The translations under genes and the position numbers were made by a program. A DNA stretch of 64,000 nucleotides from Numida meleagris (Eukaryota > Chordata > Aves > Galliformes > Numididae): assembly GCF_002078875.1 (NCBI RefSeq), contig NC_034410.1, positions 43,196,202 through 43,260,201 on the forward strand. The letters run 5' to 3'. Positions 33,110-48,100 of the stretch are shown one piece after another. Position 1 is the first letter of the stretch. Each line of letters opens with the position of its first letter. The notes beneath the pieces were generated by a model that saw nothing but the letters and a program-made list of their open reading frames with translations, was not told where the DNA came from and searched no databases.

Positions 33110-36100
33110 TTATAACTGATCGTGATGTCTACACAGGTCGCATCTTTTAGTTTCTTTCAAAAAGGCATTTTCAGCTCGCAGTTTTTCGGTCTCCTAAAAA
33201 CAGGAAAAAAAAAGACGGTACTTAAAACTGTGGGTACAGAAAGGACATCATTCTCACATCTTTCATATTTCCAAATAAATTACATATCTGTACTCGTTCA
33301 AATGATTTAAACAGTTCAGGAAGTGTGCTTTGAGGAAATACAGAGGCAAGGGTTCGTTGGGGCCGGCAAGGAGGGAGAGCAGGCACAACCCGTAGGGCTG
33401 TATAAAAGCAGAGGTTCGTATCGCTCTCCAACAGAAGAGCAAGAATGCCAGTTTCCATCCTCAAAGTTTAGGTCTCCTTTGTATCAGACCACTGCTCTGT
33501 CTGTATTCTCCTCTCTGCAACTCACCTCAGTAAGTTTAGTGTAATCTTTCTTCAGTTTCACAAGATACTGAATCTTCTGGTTTAAATTTTGATGACCGAG
33601 TAATTTCCCATTCTCCTCAGCAAGAGAGTCAACTTGCTTCCTCAGCAAGTCTATTTCCTGTAATTAATAAATACATCACGTACAAGTTCTAGCTTTAGAC
33701 CCTCTTTTTTTTTTTTTTAAGAAGAAATAGCTGATGTGATTAACATACTAACATTTACGCCTGTTGTGAGATATGATGCAAGAATTGATTCATCCAGGCA
33801 ATACACATTTCTCCTCGGGTGCTATTCTAGATGAGTCTGCAGGGCAAATGCCCCATGAGATTTGTATTACAGATTGCAACACTGATTTCTGCACTCCAGT
33901 TCCACTAGTTTTTACACCAGTGCACGAATAAACAGCATTACAAATATGACCAAAGAGTGAAGCAAAACATTTCCAGAGGCCTGTGCTTTCATTCCTAATT
34001 CAGAATAACGTGCCAGTAGCAACAGAGCTCTACCTCTGCAAAATAAGATTTTACTAGAAAGATAAAAATTACACATATACAACCTTTCCAATTCTATCTC
34101 TCTCTTCGTAGGTTTCCTCCAGTTTTGATCTAATTTCTTCTTTTTCATGAAACGCCTTCAGTTCCAAAGCTCTTGTTCGTTCCATCTCCAGAGTCATTTC
34201 AAGACAAGTATTCTCCCTGATTCTGAGAGCATTTTTGGTCTCTTCTAATCTGCCAATAGAAACACATCATGAAATATTCAAAACCCAACATAAACGGCAT
34301 ACAAATGAATTACTGTGTCAGCTGTGGACATGGAGGCAGACTTTGAAAGATGTTCTTTTGACAGAATTTAATTTTCCCCAGAACTCAGTGCTAGCAGAAG
34401 GAGAAATTGCATCCTGCTTCATGACTGCTGCATTTGACAGCATCTCTTAAGCAGGGCAACGTTTCCAGTCCAGGACACACAACTCCACTCATGAAGCAGA
34501 AAACAGTACCTCTGCCTACAAGAACAAGTAGGCTAGAATTCACTTAATACACTTGTCTTGCATTGAACAGCACAATAACCCCTACCCAAGGCTGGGGCTT
34601 TGGGAAAAATTAATATGAAGTACTTTAGAAACGAGTTATTTATGTAGAAAGCATGCCGTTAGATGGGAGCAAGCCAAATATTAGGAGATTCAGCTGCTGT
34701 GAGTCCCTGAAGCAATACAGGTGAGGTTAAGAATAACAGGAGGAGCAGTTACAAATTAGGTTTTTTTAATCTGTTAAGTCTGTACTTTATTTCTTGACTA
34801 CTCCCTTCTGTGGTGTGGCACACTCGAATTCCCAGCACTTCTTGCTCATTAGTGCAAATACAGTCTAGGAACCCTCTCCTAAGTAATTTTCATTGTTCAA
34901 GCTGAAGTGCAATAGAACCCCAACAAACAGCATAAGAACATCGACATTAAGTTTTAAATTACAGAATATTTACAGTGTTAGTAAAGAAATGAGAAGTATT
35001 TCAGTTACATGTGAAGAGGAACGTGCTCACAAGTCGCTGTGTATAGAAATGTTCAAAACCTATCTTGCAGATTATTTTAAACAATTCAAAATTAAGTCTC
35101 TTCTAACCTAAGCTTTGCTCACGCTTCCACCTCTTTCAGAGCATTTCTTGATACACTATTAACCTTTCAGAAAATGTAGTAACAGGTGCTACCACCACCT
35201 ACTGGTGAAAAAGAGTAAGAACTCAATGTTACTCAATGTATTTGTAACTTCAGACATGGACTTGACTCCTTACATGCACATTTGCTGTATCAGTGAGTTT
35301 AATACAAGTCCCCAGCTCACTGTGCAATATTAAACTTACTCTGCTTTGATTTTCAGCATCTCTTCCATTGCTTTGTTCTGTAAAAGTTCAAAATATTAGT
35401 TACATTCCTGATGTTTAAATTGTGTGTATGTACATCAACACATTCTACTTTCTTCCCCCCAAATGATTTGTCATTTACCTGATGCCAAGTATCTCATCCC
35501 AGACCCTACCAAAATCATCCTGTTACCCAATAATTCACATCTCTAACATTCATTAGAAATTCACCTCTTGGCTATTCGCGCATATTTCCATTTCATGCCA
35601 GCACAAATGACCCGTTCTCTGCCCATTCACACACAGCACAGCTCTAGCCAGAAGTTCTTCTGTCTGGGAGATCTATTTCAACTCCTACTGTGATATTAGC
35701 TTCCCTTTGGCAGAGCCTTGATATTAGCAAGTGACATAACCTCCACTATCCAGCTCCATGGAGATGAGTCAGATTTGGTGATGTGAATCTGTTTTTGTTT
35801 ATTGTGCAACCCGATACACAGTTTACTGGAGTTTTACCAAGAAATCTTATAAGGTGAGCACCAGGGTCTGTAACTGTTAGAAACCACTAAAAATCAATAC
35901 TTGTTTTACTGGCATGAAACAGAAGAAAGCATAAGTAATACTTCAAAACAGGAAAACAGCAACCACTGGGTGAAAAGGGTATACTACACCTTTGCTAGTC
36001 GTTCTTCAGCAATCTCCTCCTCTTTCTCTTTGAGTTGCTGAACATCAGTGTGTTTCTGATCACTGGAAGGTCCAAGAACAAGAAAAGACTTTTGCAAACA

Positions 36101-39100
36101 TAGGAAACCAGTTGTGAAAACAACAGCTTATCCAGATTAAACTACTGATGCATATAGCTGTCCTGACACATCTTAAAGTTCAGAATAATGCATCATCATA
36201 AAACAACTCTAGAAGGGTATTAACTTTTACATTCCAAGAACATCACCTATTCCTTTGGTAGAGTACAAAGAAACATTTTTTAACAAATTCAGAATTGAGG
36301 TGGATGTTTTTTGAGTTGACAGTGTTCACTTGCACACAGACTGCAGAAAGGAGCTCCCTCCTACTACATCCTTGCACAGTGGTGTTGCCAAGTTAAAAAG
36401 ATAAAAGTTTTGTATTCAGAAGGCTTGGAAACTTATTTTGTTCTTTAAACACGACATTGGTTGGAAGTAAGCAAACACAATAAAGTTAAAATAACCACCC
36501 CAAAACTACACACCACTAGGGTCACTTAATTCCTGTTGAGCACATTAAGCAGGAGAACTTCGTTGATTAATAGCTATTATAATTTAATGCGATTTTAAAA
36601 GTTTAGTGTGTTCAGAAACTTAACGTCTTTGTCAACTTACCTAGCTAGGAGAATTTATTTGTTGTTTGTGTCTGGTATAAGTATACAGCCTCAGGCTGAA
36701 TGAGCAAGTGTGTGTACACAGGAAATGTGGTTTTTTTGTTTGTTTTAAACACTTAAACACCAGCTGGAGAAGTCTGACAACTTCTGAGATAATGGCTTTT
36801 CCTTGATAAATTACAGTACCACCCACTTCCAAAATTCAGCCACATTCAGCCAGTTTATAAATGGCTGGAAAGAACTACATCCACCTCTGTTTGCTTACAT
36901 TGACTAGATAATTAAGTTAACTTGCTAGATAACTAACTAGATACTAAATTAACTAAGCTCAGGTATACTATAATTAATAATGGCTGAGACATTCTAGTAC
37001 TAGATGGGCCTACACTACCTCAAAAGCAATGAGAAGAGTGTTCCAGCTTAGCTTTGCAGAGGTGAACGCTCACCTTTCCTAAACAACTACACTCCCTGTT
37101 TTAAGACTAAATACAAGAAGAGAGCAGGCACTTGGTCTTATTATGTGTTCTCAAACATCCTCCAATCCAGTCCAAGATCCCTGCATCTTGTTACTGTGTT
37201 ATGTGTGACACCAGCCATCAAAGCATCTTGCTTTCTAACATCAAACTGCACAAAAGGTAACTATTCACTGCTATTAGCTGTTTCCACGATGTATGAAGTA
37301 TGTCTCTGTCATGAATATCCCTACCTGAAAGATCTGAACCTGATTTTTTTTTTTTTAGAGCTCCTATAACCTTCAGTCTTTTCAAACCACAACTCCCATC
37401 AACTAACAGCTGGAAATTGCTACTGCCTGTCCAAATTACATCTCAAGGTCCCATGCTGGGAAAGCAGCAAATAAAAAACATAAAAGCAATGCTTTTCCCT
37501 GTAAGAAAATGGGACCGACTGACCTACTCAACAGCTGTGTCAGGAATGAAGCTATATCATTCAGTTTTCCACAGCAATATGAATGCTCATTTTTCTGCAT
37601 TTCTCCTTTTCATCATGACAGACTTTCCCAAACTAATCAGAAGGCCCTAGAGACAATATCCGTCCACTATCCCACCTGACCCATCCCACCAAACACAGGT
37701 CTAACGCACAGAATGTTTTCCATAAATGAACCACTTAATTGAAGATTACTGTATAACACAAGGAGAAGTTGCAGTTGCACAGACATCTACAATGACAGGA
37801 TGTTCTCGTTTGAACGCTTCACTTTTCAAAGCGATCTTTCAAATTTAAATACTTATTTTACAAAAAAGTCAGTTGTAAGCTGACAGTGCTGATAGTTCAG
37901 TGAATAGAGAGAGAAATTCTGAAAAATATATTTTATAAACTTAATAGCCAAAAAAGTCAACATTCCTAATTCAACTTAGCATCCTGTTGAATCAGCATAT
38001 TGGTATATTTAGTTACTGTTACTAAGTTGCCTCTTAATTATGATTTGTCATTAAATAAGCAAAATTATTTGCTACCAATTAATATTTCTTAAGACAACAG
38101 TGGGTTATTTAATCCTTCCCAAAATTGGAAAGAAAACCAAGAAAAAAGACAAGCCATGGAAAAAAGAAATCTGTCCAAAAGTAAGTAGTAGAGATTATAG
38201 CTCCAACCAAAGTTCAGGATATCTCCAATCTAAAGTATAGAGCTGCACGCCATCTCTTCAGAGTAAGTTCATTCCTTACCCACAAAAACCATGTAATGAA
38301 AACCAGGTTCCACTAAGTTTAGGCAAACACTTGTATTGATTTCATTTGGGCATTTTATATATACACCTATATTTTATACACTGGCAACGTGTGCTGCCGG
38401 CACCGTGTGCTTGCAGCCCAGAACTCTGCTCTCATGAGATCCCACCTGGAGTACTGCATCCAGTTCTGGGGCCCCAACACAAGGACATGGAGCTGTTGGA
38501 GCGGGTCCAGAGGAAGGCCACAAAGATGATCAGAGGGCTGCAGCACCTCCCCTATGAGGACAGGCTGAGAGAGCGGGGGCTTTTCAGCCTGGAAGAGCAA
38601 AGGCCCCAAGGGGATCTCATAGTAGCCTGCCAATACCTGATGGGGGCCTACAGAAAAGCTGGGGAGGGACTTTCTATGAGGGCACGTAGCAACAGGATGA
38701 GGGGAAATGGCTTTAAACTGGAAGAGGGTACATTTAGACTAGATACTAGGAAGACATTCTTTACTGTGAGGGTGGTGAGACACTGGAACAGGTTGCCCAG
38801 CAAGGTTGTGGATGGCCCCTCCCTGGAAGCATTCAAGGCCAGGCTGGATGGGGCTGTGAGCAACCTGGTCTAGAGGGAGGGGGTGTCCCTGCCTACAGCA
38901 GGGAGTTGGAACTAGATGATCCTAAAAGGTCCCTTCCAACCCAAACCATTCCATGATTCTACATCTACTGAATCCAGAAGCACTGAAGTAATGTGACAAT
39001 ATACAATACACTGTAATGGCTACTTGTATAAACATTTTAGATATTTTTTCCTCTATATTTCCCATATTAAATGCAACAAAGTTTTATAATTTGTGATTTA

Positions 39101-42100
39101 AAGGTAATAACACTTAGAAGTCAGTAAAGAAGTCAGCCTTTCACAGAAAAGGCTGAATCAATCTCTAATTAAATGAGCAATACATGAGATTGTATTTCAA
39201 ATAAAAACAGCGTATTTCAGTTTATTGTACTTATTTGCTTCAAGTTACGTTTTCTTTTCATTTTCCTTTACCTGTTCTTGCTTAGTTTCTGAGCTTCTGT
39301 AAGTTGACTCTGTAAATTCCTGTTGTTTTCCACCAATATCTGCATTTCCAAACGCAAGCTCTCCAATTCATTTAATTGCTCCTAAGCAAGCGAGATGAAA
39401 ACATTTCACACGAATACCAAATTGAGATTCCCATTTGAGTAAGATAGAAGACAAAATTATTTGTCCAAAAAGAAGCACACTTCTCTGGCAAAGATCTGCA
39501 TGACCCTTCCATTCACAGCTTCATTAGAAATTTGATTTAGAAGTCAGAACAGTTTCATTACTAAAGATGATTTTACCATTTGACATTCATGAACAGGAAA
39601 CCACTCGGTCCTTAGGGAGGACAAGACATGGGGATTTCTCAAGTAAGTTGTCAACATTTGTTACAAGCCTAAGAGAAAACCAAGAACTGCCTTCCTGCAT
39701 TAATGGACAGGCTAATAAGCAGAGCTCATTAAAAATCTGAACTCTGTACTCTGTCTTACTGCAATCTTAAAAATTGACGGTAGAGTTTAATTCATAGTAC
39801 CTTCAGCCGTAGAATTTCATCGTTTTTAGCCCTTCGTTCTTCATTCAGTTCATGTACAAGGTGCTCCAGAGTTATTGCAGAAGCCCTCCTATCGGCTATT
39901 TCTTGCTCGTGAGTCTCTAAGATTTTTGCCAAATTCACATCAAAATTAGGGGGAGTTTTCGGACACTGGAAAGGTAAAAAGCAAAACAAAAATAGTCCAA
40001 AATGATCAGTCACGAACTGTTTTCACACAGTCACAGAATGTCAGGGATTGGAAGGGGCCTCAAAAGATCATCTAGTCCAATCCCCCAGTTTTCTCCTGTG
40101 TATTGGCGATGTGCTTTAATAAGAGAACGCAGGTTTATAGATCCCTGGCAGAAAATTCATCAATAATGCATAGAAGCTACAAACAAGGTGGGTAGGATTC
40201 GACCATTCCTAGATACGATGTATTTTCTGCTCCCACTATGGTGTATTAAATTTATTAAGCCCTTTTCAATGAGTTCTAATAGTCACTGTAATGAAAACGT
40301 TTCTCTTAGAAATATCATACCTGGGGAAACGTCACTGTAGATGAGTCCACAAAAAAGCTATCTATTTGCTTCATTTTGAACTCATATTCACTCTTCCTCT
40401 TCTCTAGTTCTTCTGTCATTTTGTCCAACTATTAGAAATCCCAAATAGAATTAAGTTAGCTCATAATGCTCACAAAATATGAAATAAAACAGCAACCATA
40501 TCCCTATTTTGAGCAAGCCAAAAACATGTTAATATATATTACCTTTGACATCACTTTCATAATTATTTTCTACATTTACCTATTAACTGTTAATCATTTG
40601 ACAGTTGCATGTGAGCATTTTTTGAAAACAAATGTTATATATATAGTACATATTATATATATTACGTGTAGTTAATTTGAACTTTGTTTGCAGATGTTAC
40701 TGGTCAAAACAAGATTTGATACAAAGATTTTGCTAATAGAGATTTAGACAATTTCCTCTAAGAGAATATGCCAACAAGATAAAATGACTCTTTTCAAAAG
40801 TAATGTATCACTACTAGAGTTTTTGCCAACACAAATATATTAATTGGCACTGTGACAGTTACGGCAATTAGAGTTAAAATCTGGATAAAGCCTCGATGTA
40901 GGCTATTGGTCTGCAAAGTTTCAAAATCACTCAGACTGCATCACACACAGAACTACCTTCATTACACAATGATAGTGTTTGTGGCTAAGTGTTAAGCGGA
41001 GTAGAAAGTAACCCCCTAGTCTGTATCACTTAGAACCTCAGGTTTCTCCATCATTATACGTACTGATAATTGTACTCTACAAAAATATTTTTCTGTGAAG
41101 GTGATCTCAAGATACAACTTCCAAAACATTTAAAGGTTACCTATCCTTTGCTCAAAAGCTTTTGAACAACTACTATGATTTTACAGTAAGAAGCGTTGTT
41201 CTTCAGGAGTACTGTGTACAAGACAGTCTAAAGTTACAGGTAAAACATTCTCCAGAAGCTACTGTTAGCCACAATCCACTCCCAAGGAGCTAATTATCAG
41301 AAGAGTTTGCTTGTTATACCTGTTCCCTGAGTTCCTGGATTAAAGCTTCTTTCTCTGTTATGTCTTGCTGTGCACACTGAAGCAATGCATCATGTTTCTT
41401 AGAGGCCTCTGTAAGTCTTATCAGCTGATCAGTGGTATGATGCAAGTCTTCACACAGAAGGTCCCTCTATTTTAAGTCAGTGGATGAGAGAAGAAGGAAA
41501 CAAAGTTACTACTCTAAAACAGTTGTTTCAAGATGTTTTATCAATCTTAACAGCAGTCACAAGGGCGAAAAGCATCTCCCCTTTCCTTCCATTTTTCCTT
41601 TATGAACTGTAGCAAGTATTCACCTATAAATTTCCTGTTTTGGCAAGTTTTCCATATCCTTGATTTTGACTAAAGAACAAAAATACGAGAACTTACAGGG
41701 AATACAGTTGTGGTTAGATAATTGTGGGAGATATTTAGCATCAATCACTGTCTTTAATAATGCATACTGAAAAATGAGATACAACTGTAAATAAGGAACT
41801 GGAAAAAAAGTAGAGATTTTTGAGATGTATAGATTTTCATCTATGCTTAATCAGCAATTAGAGCCTTTTTAATGCACTGCTATTGTATAGACACCTCTGA
41901 ATTTACTCTAGCATCTAGCCTCCCATCGCTGATTATCCACTTAGGATTAGAACTGATGGGATTTTCTTGTCCATCAAAAAAGCATGAAGAAAGTTAACGA
42001 CTGATGTACGAAGTCCAAGAACGGGGAACTCTATAGTTTCATCAGTAGATAAACACACTCAAGGATTACAGTATATTTAAGAATACTATTTTTGTTTAAA

Positions 42101-45100
42101 AGAAGAGCAGCGAAACCAAGTGATTCATTTGGCCAGCACCTTGGTTTTGGATTTCACAATGTCACCTTTATACATGGCTATCAGTGAAAATAACCTGTTT
42201 ATTAAACTTAGTGAATATATTTAAGAATGGCTTTTGAGAACCGAACACTGCCCTGGCAGACTTTATTGGAAGACTTTATTGATAGGACTAAGCATATGCA
42301 ATATGACTGACTGTCTCGTAGAATCTGAAATTACTCCTAAGGACAGATTGGTGGCTTTGCCTGAAGGGCGTTTACCAAAATAACGGACACAGCAGTAACA
42401 GGAAAAACTAAATTAAAAACAAAGAATTTCATAAAGCAAATCAACCATGCAATCTAACTAAATTGCTTTCCAGCAGGTGGAGCTTTAGTTTAAAATTTTG
42501 AGTCAAGAAGCTACTGCATACAGTAGCAGTGGGGGAGGAGAATATTGAACATAATATATTCTTCTACCTACTTTAATGTCAGTATTGGGTGATGCAGCTG
42601 AGAAATTAAATTCAGCTGATGACTCCTCAGTGGCCTTAACAAAATTAAACCAGACTTTCAGCATAGGTTTTTAATGAAGTAGCTTATAAAATATTTATGT
42701 CAAGTAATGCGATAATTTAACAGAATTTGTCAGGTATCTCATTAAAAATGCCTTTAAGAGCAGCCTAACCAGCTTTATTTTGAACTAAAACGGTGTTAAG
42801 TTTTACACAAGTATGTTACGCAAAAAACACATTCAATTAATCTGTTAAATAATCATCATACACCACCACAAATGTTTTTACCTCAATATTATCTGCTATT
42901 TGTCTTCTCTCCAAGGCTTCCCTCAGTTCTTCAATCTTCTTCTCCTGATCCTCTATGATTCCTTTGCTTTCTTCTTTTGCAGCCAGAACAAAATTATACT
43001 TGCACTAAGATAAAGATTAAATTAAATTTTGAGCATTTTAGGAAAACTTGTTATGAAAGCAAGTTGGCAAACGTAAAACAGATCAATGCATATCACACAT
43101 CCTATGATGACAACTACAACATGTTTTTAAAAATCTCATCTGTGTAAATGACTTAAGCCAGTGACATAGCATACTTGTTAAATTGTCCAATGTTATTAAA
43201 AATGAGTTGTTGGAACAATGGAAAAAAATACAAATTAATTATCAAAATAATTACTGATAAAAACATGTAACCATACGCAGAAGTTGTTCTCATGAACATT
43301 TTGTCTGTAGTTCACTGATATACAGCATCTAAAGCATTCCATGGGTTGTACTCTACCAGTGAAACACTTTTGAATAAAGACAAATAATGTTTATTAATAT
43401 TCACAGAAACACTTTTGGGTTTTTTTGGGGATGTAGAAGATAGTTATCTCAGCTACATAAAAATTCACTTCCTCACAAATGAATTTACAATTCTGCTTCA
43501 GTTGCTCAAGTCTTAAATCACCATTTTCTGAGAAAAATCTAAATGTGACTGTCAGCTGAGTGTAGTTTACAGGACGTGAATAGGTCCCCTTAGAGACACT
43601 GCTCTTTACCCACCACGTGGAAAGAGTTCAGTTTTCAAGACAGCCTTAGGCATAGAATGTTCAGAAGATTTCAACATGTCAAAACAAAGAAGTTTCTTTC
43701 TAAAACACTACAGCAAGTTATGCTGTTTGAGACCCATGATAAGACATGTCATTGCCTTCCATTTCTGAGAAATGGCACCATGTCCTTCAAAATGACAGAA
43801 CATACATTTATATCCTCCAGCTCTCTTGTTAGCCCATCTATGGATTCAGTTTTATGATTAATTGAAGACCTCAGCTCCTGGATCTGTCTCATCAAGTCAG
43901 TTACAACTTCCTGCAACATAAAAAAAAGGTTAACCTGGATACATTTTTTCTTACATTAAAATTAAAATACGTGTATAAAATACACATATAGAATAATATG
44001 TACATACATGGTTCTTATTACTGAACTTTCTTGTGTGGATAATTTGTCAATACCAAATTTCAAACAGACATTTGAAAGTGAGGCTCCAATACACATGCGT
44101 AAATGAGTAACAGGAAATAAGTTCTTAAATTTTTGAGGTTTTTGTCTAAGCACTTACTTAAAGAATTAAATAATCTGCTGTGTTTACTGTAAGAGATTAG
44201 TCCTCAGATTTATACCCAGGCTATGATGTGCTTTTAACAGAAGTACTATAGCTTAAGGTCACATTTATTTGTAAAGTAAAAAGAAGCATTCAAGAAACAC
44301 CACTGCACTGACAGTACCAAGATTCTTCTGACCTCAAATTTTCTTTTCTTTTTTTTTTTTTAAGCATGGAAAACTTAAAACTTAAGTGCATCATTCTGAA
44401 TAATAAAAAGCACTACTGCTTTACATACAGCATAAATGCTTGTGCTGTGAAAACTTCTGCTATTTAAGCTTTCGAAACCTGAAGCCATCTTTTCATCAGA
44501 GGAATAATGCATCATTTCCACATAGGATGTTTTGTCCATCAGAGAGCTTTACCTTTGCTCTCTTTTTCCCCTTCAGTTGTCTTGTTTTCTCTGAACGCAC
44601 ATTAATTTCCTGCCATCCCGCAAACTCAATGCCAGTAAATGGTAGGATTTATTTTACCTAAATATACAGCCAGATTTGCTTAGAATCACAGAATTACCAA
44701 GTATAATAGAAAGGTTCTGAGCTTTTAAAACCGAGCATAGAGTTACCAGCAAAGCTAGGTAGCAGTAACAGAAATAAGCACAAACCTTATCCGCATCATT
44801 TGTCTTCTTCAAAGAAGCAATAATCTCTTCAGCAGCAGCCAAATCCTGTTCCAATTTCTGCAGTTTTTCATCCTAGAAGAAATAATACTATGAAGGGACT
44901 TAATTACTTTTGATGCTTTGTTTAAACACAAAGGCATGAAAAAAAATGGACAAAACTAAGTTGTTTACCTTAGCAGAAAAATTAAGAGTAGCTTAAGCTT
45001 AACAATCTAAAACTTGAGAACTCTAAATTTATCTTGCTGATAATCTAAAGAACAGTCAGATCGCCAGCAGAACTGCTATTAACATACAGAGAAATCCATG

Positions 45101-48100
45101 AAAATTGACTTAGTCATTCAGTTCTGCTGCAGTACCTGCTGTTCACATCGTGTCAATGTTTCAGATGATGGTTTCTCCACTTGTGCTTTTTCAAGTACTT
45201 TCAAGAGCTCTCTGGAGAAGGGAGAAAAAGAAAAAAAGCATTCCTCGTGAGAAATATAATTAGAACACAAGAGAGCTTTTACAAGAATCAAGTCGTATAT
45301 GTTAATTCTCATCTGCACTTAAAGAACTCTGCAAAAAAACTAAGTACTTTTCATTATCACATAAGACTAAAAGTTAAGTTACCAGATATATACTTATCTT
45401 CAACATGAAGAACTATATTGGCAAGGAAAATATATTTGCAATGTTAATTGGAATGAATAACACCTCATTTTCACATAATTTGGATAAAGTGTAGCTACGC
45501 CCATCCCCGTGTGGACAAAGACTTTGAACAAGGTCACCTCCACAACACAAAACCTAGCATAAGACAAAACCAATGAAGTTAAATGAAAACAAATGACACA
45601 AGTAAGTAAAACTCACTTTGAATTTTCTTTGTCTTCTTGTAATTGTAATGTTAGTTTCTGATTATGTTCTTTTTCTGCTTCCAGGAGTTTCAGCAGGTTC
45701 TAGAGCATTGAAATATATATTATTATAACAAGTTAAAATATAAGGCTTCCAGAATAACTTAAAATTCTAAACACCTACTGAGAGGTAACTGAAAAAACCC
45801 CACAAAATCCTAATTGGAAAGATGTTTAGAACTTGTCCAGGACAAGGCTAAAGTAAGGGCTTATTATGATTAGAAATCAGCTCTTCTCACCTGCCACTGA
45901 TAAAAAATTCTCTATGGCTGTAATGTTCCTCAATATCCAAGTCTTCAAAGGGAGAAATCAGAGTTTTCCAGTACAGATTAATTAGGAGAGAGTGGATGTT
46001 GTTTCAAAATTTTAACCAGCAATTCAAGATATTGCACTAAGAGTAATTTAAAATGATGGGTTTTTTTTCCCTCTGTTAGAATTTCTTTAGAGACCCAAAG
46101 AGAAATGTTACAGCAAACTTGCTGAGTAGGCAAAGTGTACAGTGCAGAAAGCCAGGAAATATCATTTACAAAAGCCCTTGAGCAACCTTATTGCTGCTTT
46201 GCAATCACTGCACTCTGACAGTCTTTCAAGGACAGCATCAACTAAATTGCAGGACAATGATTCCCCACAAAAAGCACAAAACATTTTAACAAAATTACAT
46301 CCACTATACAAAGAAAATTCTTCCCTTCCCCTCCAAGAAGAAATACATTAGCTCATTTTAACTAGCACTAAGATAGAAGATGAGAGCCATTTAGATGTCA
46401 GGGTTCTCTTCCAAAGCAGTTTCTTATTCCTTTACTAATTGACCTATTTCTTTACTAATTGACCTTCAAGATTTCCAGAGGAATTTATTCAGCCCAAAAA
46501 CCTGCTACTACACTGTGGTATTGGATCATTTCTTCTAGACTGCATTCACAAAAATCTTGTACTAGGTTTTTTTTTTGGTTTTTTTTTTTTTGAAACACCT
46601 CTGGTTTTATCTTCAAAAGAGAACACTAGGAAGCCTATTATTACTGTGGAAGCTGTTATCAGCGATATAACAACAGGAATTAAGTAATCTGGCTATGTAA
46701 GTAACCGTATAGCAAAGTCTTTTAAGAGCTTTGTCTTACACAGAGCTCTGTTTTCATTGCTTCAGTTTCTTGTCTTCTGTCCTCAAGCTGTTGCTTCAGC
46801 TGATCCGTCTCAAACTTTGTCACTTCTTGCAAATTGTCATAGTCATCCTGAAGGCTTGCTTTTTCTTCCAGATTCTTTTCATATTCTAGCCTTTAATTAA
46901 AAATAAAAGCACCCATAGTGTTAACAGCTTGTTTCATTATAAAAATATTCCAACCAATTGTATTCTACAAGCTTCAGTGAATTCACAAAGTACAGTTGTT
47001 TTGAAAACAAGTGACTACAACAGAACTTTTTTTAAACCCCACATTTATGAAATAGGAAACTGAAATGGCACAAGCAGGGAAGGCAGAATGCTTCTTCTGA
47101 CCCCTAGAAACAATCCATTTTTTTTTTGCCATATTCTATTGAAATTTCAGTCACTGTAACTTAATAACAGTGTTCAATCATGTTTTTTTTTTTTATTTAA
47201 CCCAACTGCTGGACAAAGAACTCTGTAGCACTTAGAACATTCCTGGGTACCTATATCTGCTGACTTGACATCTGGGCTATTTATCTCATATAAAGCATTT
47301 ATATACCCTAAAGGGAAAGAACTCAGATTTCTTCAAATCGCTACCCTGGAAATTTGCTTCATTTGATCTTTCACAAAAGTGAACAGCAAAGAGGGGTAAA
47401 AGAACAGCTAAACAAGTGTTAGGAATCATTATTATATGCTCCAGTAAGAGCATATACCCTCCAAATAAGTCAGTACTTTTGCTGATGAAGGCATCAAGGA
47501 CACCACAACACAACTTCAATTGCAGGTTCCCAGTATCACAACATATCACTCAAAAAACAACTTAGGATAAGACACAAGCCATTAGAATGCAATAAATGTA
47601 TTTAAAATTTCCAGGCAAAACCAATCCAAAACTTTAACAACCTCCCCAAAAAAACCTATAAAGAAATTGCATGACTAAGTCACACACTAGTGATTAAAAA
47701 CCTCGCTCCCAACAACGCTTAATGCCAATTATTGCATACAACACAGCGAGACATTCAGACCTCAACAGCCAAGTGTGGTTTCTTTTTTTTTTCCCCCCCT
47801 TCCTTTCTGTTTGTATTTTTAGATCAGCATAATTCTGTCACCTGCATCACGTGAACAGGCTGTGGAATGACAGTTAATTTTTAAGACTCATCTTGAAAAA
47901 AAGATTGATGCCTCCTTAGCCACTTCACTTATCTTAAGCTTAAAGGTAGCTCCTACTTAATGGTAAAATGCTATAAGCAAACTAAATTTAAGGAAGCCTC
48001 ATTTAATTATCTTTCTGCTAATTTCATCATGTTCTATCACGCATCTGAAAAGAACTGGGGAAAAGAAAAAAGGAAAGAGCATTACAAGTTGCTTTTTGTG

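Larger units (their letters stand above)
33110..46890 (-). other. KIF15: KIF15 stalk exons, second half, and C-terminus
   Basis: Fifteen exons: 46740-46890, 45617-45699, 45136-45211, 44786-44872, 43806-43910, 42882-43004, 41320-41466, 40321-40428, 39801-39965 ([20 protein letters not shown]), 39272-39381, 35990-36062, 35340-35377 (38 bp), 34084-34249, 33526-33657 ([20 protein letters not shown]) and 33110-33193 ([20 protein letters not shown], then seven residues and the stop). Phases agree across every junction. The first twelve exons are stalk coiled coil; the last ones contain the C-terminal leucine-zipper-like segment of kinesin-12. Confidence 0.93.

Noticed and set aside
38346..38873. 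A 175-codon plus-strand open frame
   Set aside because: It lies over a well-preserved CR1 3' fragment and its translation follows the CR1 tail in all parts; it is not a host gene.
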